Assembly (NCBI GenBank): GCA_032871835.1
Contig: CM065300.1
Span: 66,537,192 to 66,601,191, forward strand
Reading direction: 5' to 3'
Source: Dipteronia dyeriana
Lineage: Eukaryota > Streptophyta > Magnoliopsida > Sapindales > Sapindaceae
Length of the DNA stretch: 64,000 bases
This document shows positions 57,370-64,000 of the stretch, piece by piece; the stretch's first letter is position 1; each line of letters opens with the position of its first letter. The notes beneath the pieces are model-generated. The model did no database searches. It saw nothing but the letters and a program-made list of their open reading frames with translations, and was not told the DNA's origin. A program made the position numbers and the translations under genes.

Positions 57370-60300
57370 TCATTTCGGCGGCAGGTCAAGATGATTGTCC
57401 CCTCTTGCTACTCCTTCATCCGGGGGCTGCTCGTCTACTTGTTGACTAGTCTGGTCCTCCTCCAGGACCTCACTTACCACATCCATAACCTTAGAGGGAA
57501 TGACCTCATCATGAGTGATGTCAGTTGCCTCTATTACCAATGGTGTAACCCTTCACTTTGCTCTTGCGAGCTCCTTAAGGCGATCTTTTGCTCACACCTG
57601 AACCCCAAGCACTTTTTTTCCCAACTCCATGATCGTAGGGGAGTCTCACTCAAGCTGGACCCAGTTAGAAGACTCCACTGGACCTGAGTTTGGAAGAACT
57701 GAAGGAGAGAGGGGAAGATCCACTTCAATTACTCATTTGCCGGCTTCAGCAACACTTGAGGTACCAGCTTTATTACCAGCAGGGAGGGATATCGCTTCGA
57801 CCTTGGCCATGATCTCATCCCTGTTCCAGCCTTCGATGACAGCGAGGTCGAAAGGAAGAGGCAACGCTTCGGTAACCTGATATAAGGCATAGAAGTACCT
57901 ATTCCTGAATAAATCCTCCACCTCAGCTTGCAGCTTGGCCACATAAGCCTACAAGTTCTGATTTTAATGTCCAGCATCTTGGCCTCTGCCTTCCAGCAAT
58001 CTCTTTAAGTGGCTCGGTGGGTGGACTGGAGGCTTTCCTGATCGAATGACCGTTTTAGCCTTTCATGACGGACTGAAGCTTGGTCAGCTTTTTCTCTATC
58101 ACCTTCTAGGCGACAGTCATCTCCTGCACCAAAGCATGGGCTTGAGCAAGCAATCTCATGGCCCTCTCAACTTCGCCCTCAGCTTTTGCAACATGGTCAC
58201 GAAGAGCGGCCACTGATGGCTCATGAATACATTGATTTTGAAAGCCAACAGGTTGAAAAGTTCAAGTCAGAAAATGGTCAAACTAGCAGATATAAGTAAG
58301 GATGAAAGAAGATGTATACCTCAGCCAAAAGAGCGGATCCCTTAATGATCAGGACATCATCAAGCATTGAGGCTATCAGGGAGAGGCTACCACCTGGATA
58401 AGATGTGACAAACTGCCCCAAGACCTCGTCTTGCCCAATAGGACTTGGCTCTTGTCGAAAGCGAGCAAGAGAACCCTCCGCTACAACTGTCCCGAGGTCT
58501 CCTAGAGCTCGAGGAGTCGGGAATTCGGGTAGAGGAACAAGGACATCAGGTAAGCTAACCATGTGGGTAGCAGAATTAGTAGCAACAATAATAGAGGCAA
58601 CTGGGGTAAGAGCAGTGGTGGCTATAGCTGATGTAGAAGGGGAGTTGGTCCCCTTGATTCCCTTCATAGATGCCCGAGATGCGAAGATCTCCATCATGGA
58701 CCTGGAGCTGGGAATGAGGCGATATAGGAGCAGGTGGAATCCTGGCTGAAACAAATGGCCTCCCTTTCTCCAAGGTAGTTGATGAGGTCCCCGAATTGGT
58801 CTGGTAGAAGGAGGAGGGGTAGGAGCTCGCTGAACTTCATAGGTAGCTAAGGCAACAACAAAAACTGTTAAAAAAGAAGGAAAGAAGGGGGTCAAAATCA
58901 AGATGACTGGCATAAAGAAAGCCAGTTAATTCAAAAAATTTATTCATACTAGGAGAAGCAGTAGAGATGCGCAGGTATCGATTCACACTGCAGGGATCAA
59001 AAGAGTCAACAGTGGGAAACTTCAGGTTAAGATAGTTGCAGGAGATGATAGCTTTCAGAATCACCTCAGATTGATCGGGCAAAGAATCCCTGTCCCACAA
59101 GGGCTTATCATTGAAAGCAGTAGGAACATCGAATTCATACCGGCCGATAAAAATCGAGCTCCCCCAATCACCTCTTACCAAAATCTATTCTTCCTTCCAG
59201 GTAGGTCTGTCAATTTGGGTCACGACACGACGGGTCAACATGAACCCAACGAATTTGGGTTGGATTGGGTGGAGCTAAATAGGTTCGGGTTGGTAAACAG
59301 GTTGACCCATTTAACCCGTTTAATAAACGGGTTGGGTTGGGTTTCATAAACGCGTTGGCAGATTGACACGATTAGTTTGGAAAAAATGTGTAACTTAAAA
59401 TTAATTGGGGAATACTTGCAACAACAATTATGGTTCAATGATAAATAACTAATTTTTACATTGTTTTAACTTTCATCTTGCAATTGCCAATAGTTTATGG
59501 ATGTGAAGTTTGAAGACCTCAACAGTTGAACTATCGGTCTTTATTAGTTTTAATTGTTTGTTTTTTTATATATTCAATTATTTGTGGATTGTATAAACTT
59601 TATAGTATTTTTATGGCTCGTCTAAATTGAGATGTGGTTTAGTTGGTTATTATATTGGTTTTTTAAGTATATTTTTAGTTTAGATTTAAATTATATTTTT
59701 AATAATTATTAATATAGAAAAAGTCAAACACATTATAAACGGGTTAAACGGGTCAGGTTGGGTTATACATTTATTAAATGGGTTGGGTTGGGTTGGGTTG
59801 GGTTTGAAAAGTTCAACTCGTTTAATAAACGGGTTGACCCGACACGACCTATTTAATAAATGGGCCGTGTCGGGTGTGGTCCAACCCGACCCACGAACCC
59901 ATTTTGCCAGGCCTACTTCCAGGCGAGGTCTTTCTTGGAAGCACTGGGAACGATGAAGTTGAGCTTGTTCTTGGATTTCACGTAGAACTAACCTGTTGGG
60001 CAGCCGGATAGACTGCCTATTTAGAAGATGTAAGCCAGTTCCTCCTCTCCGGGCTCCCTAGCTACCTTGCTCAGCTCATACTGCTCCCTCTACAGTATGA
60101 GGAAGCTAATTAGATGTCTCTAAAAACCAGGGGTTAATTGAAGATGAGCCAATTGCAGGGGCGTTGAGAGCCAGTCGCAGGGAGGGGTGAAAAGGAATTT
60201 TGACCCCGTTCTCGAGAGCTGCGACATGGATCAGGAGCACGCCTTCAGGAGGGGAAAAGACATTATAGTTCTTGGAAGGAACGGAGACGGTGACGCTATC

Positions 60301-60665
60301 AGGAATGTCGTACTTGGCCTTCAAACGATTATTAGACTTCGGATCAGTTGTAGAATCGGGAATGACATTGAAGTTGTATAAAAGAATTTCCTCCGGAATA
60401 GCGCCGACGACCATAGCTTGGCCTCTACCAGCGTAGTGCCCCCAGATTTTTTATCTGAGTCCTCATCGGCCAAGTCCGTAGGTTCGTAGGGTTTGTTCGA
60501 GAAGCCGGACCCGATTGAAATGTTCCTACTCGAGTGATGACATTGTGGATTTGGATGGGAATCCTCGCTGTCGAAACCTTTGCGTGCTCACTTCCCGTGA
60601 GTGAGACTGGAGACCTCACCACCCTCTCCTATGAGGTCAATTGTATCATGACTGGAGTTCGACAT
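57370..60665 (-). pseudogene. Antisense accessory gene of element C
   Basis: Opposite to pol. Start ATG at 60665 (MSNSSHDTIDLIGEGGE), stop near 57370 (DNHLDLPPK). The Transposase_28-like domain is readable: YDIPDSVTVSVPSKNYNVF, then PPEGVLLIHVAALENGVKIP and FHPSLRLALNAPAIGSSSI, parallel to the domain of A and B. A hAT MITE splits the next part; the reading resumes with VRGDWGSSIFIGRYEFDVP. A predicted donor GAG|GTATAC at 58319 precedes a coiled-coil exon (VEDLF, KVIEKKLTKLQ). An acceptor-like TTTTTTAACAG near 58860 suggests another intron. A TATA-like CTATTTAAATCC lies about 140 bp upstream of the start. Stops and shifts make it a pseudogene. Confidence 0.6.
59202..59915. mobile_element. hAT-like MITE inserted in the antisense gene of C
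   Basis: Left tip TAGGTCTGTCAATTTGGG and right tip (reverse complement TAGGCCTGGCAAAATGGG). Flanked by a perfect 8 bp target duplication CTTCCAGG (59194..59201 and 59916..59923). 714 bp, no transposase. The ends are rich in GGGTTGGGTT and AACCCGACCC motifs. Confidence 0.85.
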
Positions 60666-61048
60666 GGTGATGAGAAATTTTGAGTTTGGGGTAAGAAAGA
60701 TAGAGATTTTGCTCGAGAAGGCGAAGAGAGAAGGGATTTCTCTTAAAATTATAAATTTAAATGAATAAGAAGCGTGAGAAGGAAGACGACGTGACAGGAT
60801 TTAAATAGGGGCGAACGACACGGTAACCCATAACTTCAGTGACGGAAGCAAGCAGAAAGGTTAGATCTTCGATGATTGCCTCGATTACGTAACACAACCG
60901 TTATTATTTGAAAGAACACCGCTTCCTTGCTCGCCACGTTTCTTCTGCATTTAATGAGAAGATCCTTTCCCAGATTCTAGCAACTAAAGAAGATGGACAA
61001 TTTCCCAAGTAAAACAGAAAATCTGACTCCAACCCCAACTCAATCATC

Positions 61049-62258
61049 GATGTTCAAGTTAGAGAGGACTTCAGTTAATAGCCAAATTTGGCTAGGGACC
61101 AAAGGAAACTTTTCCACATTTTAAACAAGGGTCCAAATCCTAGCTTATACAGCACTGTACCAGGGTTCCTAGGGTTGAGCTACCATCCGACCCCGTAAAA
61201 GCAATGCGAGATTGCCCATACCCTTGGAACACCTTGTAAGCATTTAGAGTCACTAGGAAAAGCCTGATGTGATCAAATCAAGTTCCTTACATCGAAACAC
61301 AAGCCCGAAGCAAGGCCGATAAAAAAGGACCTAAGCTCTCCGAGGTCGAAACATCTCGCGACCTCTCTAGAGGCACACTACCTTCTCCGCTTATACAAAG
61401 AAACCTTTAGGGCATCGAGTTCGTCCTACAGTATCACTCTATTTCTTCGATGGGAGAATCAAATCTTTCCAAGCAGGTAGGAGGAAGCTTGTAAAGCTTC
61501 GTCGCCACTGAAGAACACCAATACAGTCATTTTAAGCTCTGGAAGGGACCTAGAGAAGTCAAATCAAGCTCATGGTAACAAGACTGGAACATAGATGTAC
61601 CTCGCCATTCAAGATAGCAAACACCATATTTGATGAACTCCATGATGCATCTCTCCAGGGCAGCGTACAGGATCGTATTCACTATCCAACATGCATTAAA
61701 ATGCTACGTGCGTACGGGGAAAGTGAATGAGTCAAAAGAGGAAACAAACTTATCCCTCTCCAAGATATTCTAGAATCCATTAACAAGCCAAAAGTCAATG
61801 ATATTTAAACAAAATATCCCACCCGATAAGGAAGGATTTGATTCAAAAATTTGTGCAGGGGAATAACAAGTCTAACCTAATTGGACCATGTATAAATACA
61901 TCTAGTCATGCACGAAGTGAAAGAGGACAAATAAAGTAAAAGAACAATTCTCCATTATCACCTAAATTCTCTAAGAAGAACACGATCACCATTGTTATCT
62001 ACTTCTCGACATGCATGAATTTGCCACCCCCATTGTACCAAAGAAAGATTGAGTATTTTCGAGTGACCTTTGTAAATCACGCTTGATTCAGTTTCATTAA
62101 TAAAATAGTTGAATCTCCTATATATATCTTATATTCCCTTTTCATTGTTACACGCATTACCAGGTACCTAAAGTACCACTCCGACTGCGACCTCTGAGAT
62201 GGTGGTCTCGAGGGTGCTAACTGAAATTCCTCACATCGAGTAAATTTTTGGTTAACAA
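61049..62258 (+). repeat. Probable LTR of element C
   Basis: Non-coding block with LTR-like layout: possible TGTTCAAG start, TATAAATA at 61891..61898, AATAAAG and TAATAAAATAG polyadenylation-like signals after it, and a possible TTGGTTAACA end. No second copy in the window confirms the limits, and no clear polypurine tract precedes it. Confidence 0.35.
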
Positions 62259-64000
62259 CTACTTTCATTCATTTGAACCAGGGAGCCCATCCTCTGCTAT
62301 CAGGCTACATCCATGTAAAAAATATATGATGACATGTTGATTTTGTTTTTCTTTACTTGATCAAATAGGGTGCCTACACCCGTTTCCGGGAAACGTAAAG
62401 AAAAATAATGTATCAGACAGTTGGTTCATCCATCGACTCCCCTTGGTAGCCCTCTCTCCCGGTTGTATTACATGGTGCTTGCTTCTCTACCATTGTTACA
62501 GATTCTTCAACATCCTGCTCCTCCACCACTGCATGTGCTACCTCAACTAGAGCCTCTACCTGAACTGACTCATACTAAACCCTTACCGTGACATCCTGGG
62601 ATACAGTCTAAAACTTCAGCTTGCTCAGTCACCTCTTTCGTAGCAGCTTGAACAACCCCTACCTCCTTAGAAGCAGGCTAAACCTTGGTTGTCTTAGTAG
62701 GTTTGGATGGGAAAAACGGGCAAGATTAGAGCTCCTACCTTAGCCTAGGATGCAACTTTATCTGAGATCTTTGAGGGAGGATCTTCATCGGTAGCTCCAT
62801 TGCTTGGTAGAAAAGAAGAGGCAAGTTATTGATTTTTGTCATCACTTGTACCTTTATCGGCTTCAACAGCTCGTGAAAGTCCTGCTCCATCACTAGTCCG
62901 TGTCTGATATCTTCATGGCCTTCTCCAGGATCTCCTCCCCATTCCAGATCGAGATGATGGCCAAATCAAAAGGAGAAGGTAAAACCTGGGTCACATAAAA
63001 CGTAACATATAAATAGCCATCCCCAAAAGAAGAATTAACCTCAGCTTCCAAGATCTCCACCTTGTCGCATGGATATTGGTTCTCTCCTTCCAGCTCTCGG
63101 ACCTTATCCATCGCGATATCCCTCTCTAATACGTGACGATTTGATCGGAGAAACTCATTATCAAATATGCGTTTGTTTCGTTCCGTGCTACTTTGGGCAT
63201 CCTTGAGGGATTTGATGGCCTGGTCCAGGGCCTGGCTCAAACCTTGATTATCAGTCTGTAGTCAAGCAAGCTCGTTCTGGGCCTTTTCAAGCTTGGCCTT
63301 AGCGTTCTCAGTGTGCCTCCTCATCGAAGTCATCTGATGGCTCATAGTGACGTTGTATTTAAACGTCCGCAAGTCACAACAACCAAGTTAGTTATTATCC
63401 AAGCACCAATCATGTATGTACTAAAGTAGTATGAAGCAGAGCGTTTCCCACTTACCTCTACTAGACCCCTTGGTGAGCAAGATATCAGAAGGCATCGAGG
63501 TCATGGGGGTTAGACTCCCACTGAGACAGGAAGCAATGAACCGGTTCACGACCTCATTTGACCAGTAACCTTTGGTTGAGATCGGGCTCGTTCTTGAGGA
63601 GTCATAGTGATAGTGGCGGTAGTGGTTTCTGGACCCCTTTTTGCTTTAGGAGGTATTAAAGTTGGCGGCGGAGGAGGATGAATAGTAGCAGTAGCAATGA
63701 TAGAGGTGGAAGTAGTAGTACTAGTAGCAGTAGTAGTATAAACAGTAGTGGTAGTGGCAGTAGGAGCAACAAAGTTCTGACCTCTCACCTTGGTTAACCA
63801 GGATGCGAATACATCCATTTGAGACATAAGTCTTTGAGAAAAGGAGAAAGGTACCCTGGGAACCCCAACTGGGACAAATATATGTCCACCACCCCTTGCT
63901 GAAACATGATGAAGAGGGGTCCTAGCAATTTAGACGATGGGGGATCCATGGGGGGTAGGAATCAAATGACGGAGTGGATCTTCTAGCAGTTCAGACTCCC
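62259..64000. mobile_element. Fragment of a Tat-type element related to C (element D)
   Basis: 62275..64000 parallels 57155..58800 of element C, sharing GAGCCCA...CAGGCTACATC and GGGTGCCTAC(A/C)CCCGTTT-like blocks plus the antisense protein. It follows directly after the LTR-like block with no gag-pol between. Runs off the right edge. Confidence 0.6.
62413..64000 (-). pseudogene. Antisense accessory gene of element D, partial
   Basis: Homolog of 57370..60665, with the stop near 62413 and the 5' part beyond the window. The coiled-coil part 62893..63240 is readable (LDQAIKSLKDAQSS, VLPSPFDLAIISIWNGEEIL); the matching part of C reads ALPLPFDLAVIEGWNRDEIM. A donor GAG|GTAAGT lies at 63455, matching the donor of C. 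A Thr-rich stretch (63546..63827) comes from GTA-rich triplets. TAA/TGA codons interrupt it. Confidence 0.55.

Larger units (their letters stand above)
55178..62258 (+). mobile_element. 5'-truncated Tat-type Ty3/gypsy element (element C)
   Basis: Starts within integrase; gag, protease, RT and RNase H are absent. The order integrase (+), about 97 bp tandem repeats, antisense gene (-), LTR-like sequence is the same as in elements A and B, but the sequences are divergent, so it is a different Tat family. A hAT MITE (59202..59915) is inserted. The start of similarity (about 55178..55190) and the LTR ends are approximate. Confidence 0.7.

Overview
The window reads as nuclear DNA of a flowering plant, most likely a eudicot. 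It is AT-rich, has long stretches with no coding potential, and is packed with plant-type transposable elements: Ty3/gypsy elements of the Tat kind, a Ty1/copia relic, a Mutator-like element (MULE), hAT-type and foldback MITEs, and a tRNA-derived SINE-like piece. I see only one intact host gene, an intronless DELLA-type GRAS regulator at 31689..33233 (+). I cannot name the species. Layout: 1-6957 is intergenic DNA with a hAT-like MITE (1130..1608) and nested foldback elements (2165..3692). 6958..18772 is Tat element A, whose gag-pol lies on the minus strand. 18773-23718 is intergenic with several MITE-like elements. 23719..30240 is a MULE with a decayed MuDR-type transposase (-), a decayed DUF1985/Ulp1-like passenger (+), and two arrays of an ATCGAGAA-containing short repeat. 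31426..33451 is the DELLA gene with its flanks. 33885..48883 is a gag-only copia element whose 3' LTR (its left copy) was split by Tat element B (33987..45930, gag-pol on +). 48889-55160 is intergenic with a long-TIR element, a second hAT MITE, a G-box cluster and a SINE-like piece. 55178..62258 is a 5'-truncated Tat-type element C, with a hAT MITE inserted in it. 62259-64000 is a fragment of a related element D that runs off the right edge. The Tat elements share one design: gag-pol on one strand, then a 3' zone of roughly 90-100 bp tandem repeats, then a second gene on the opposite strand, then the LTR. In A and B this antisense gene has two short introns at the same positions and phases (GTAAGT donors), and C and D keep a donor at what looks like the second position. 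This is the most interesting signal in the window. Such introns run opposite to the genomic RNA, so they would survive retrotransposition. All gag-pol and antisense reading frames carry stops or frameshifts, so no element looks autonomous now. Insertion order can be read from target duplications: copia first (AATGG), then Tat B inside its LTR (CACAT); and Tat C first, then a hAT MITE (CTTCCAGG).
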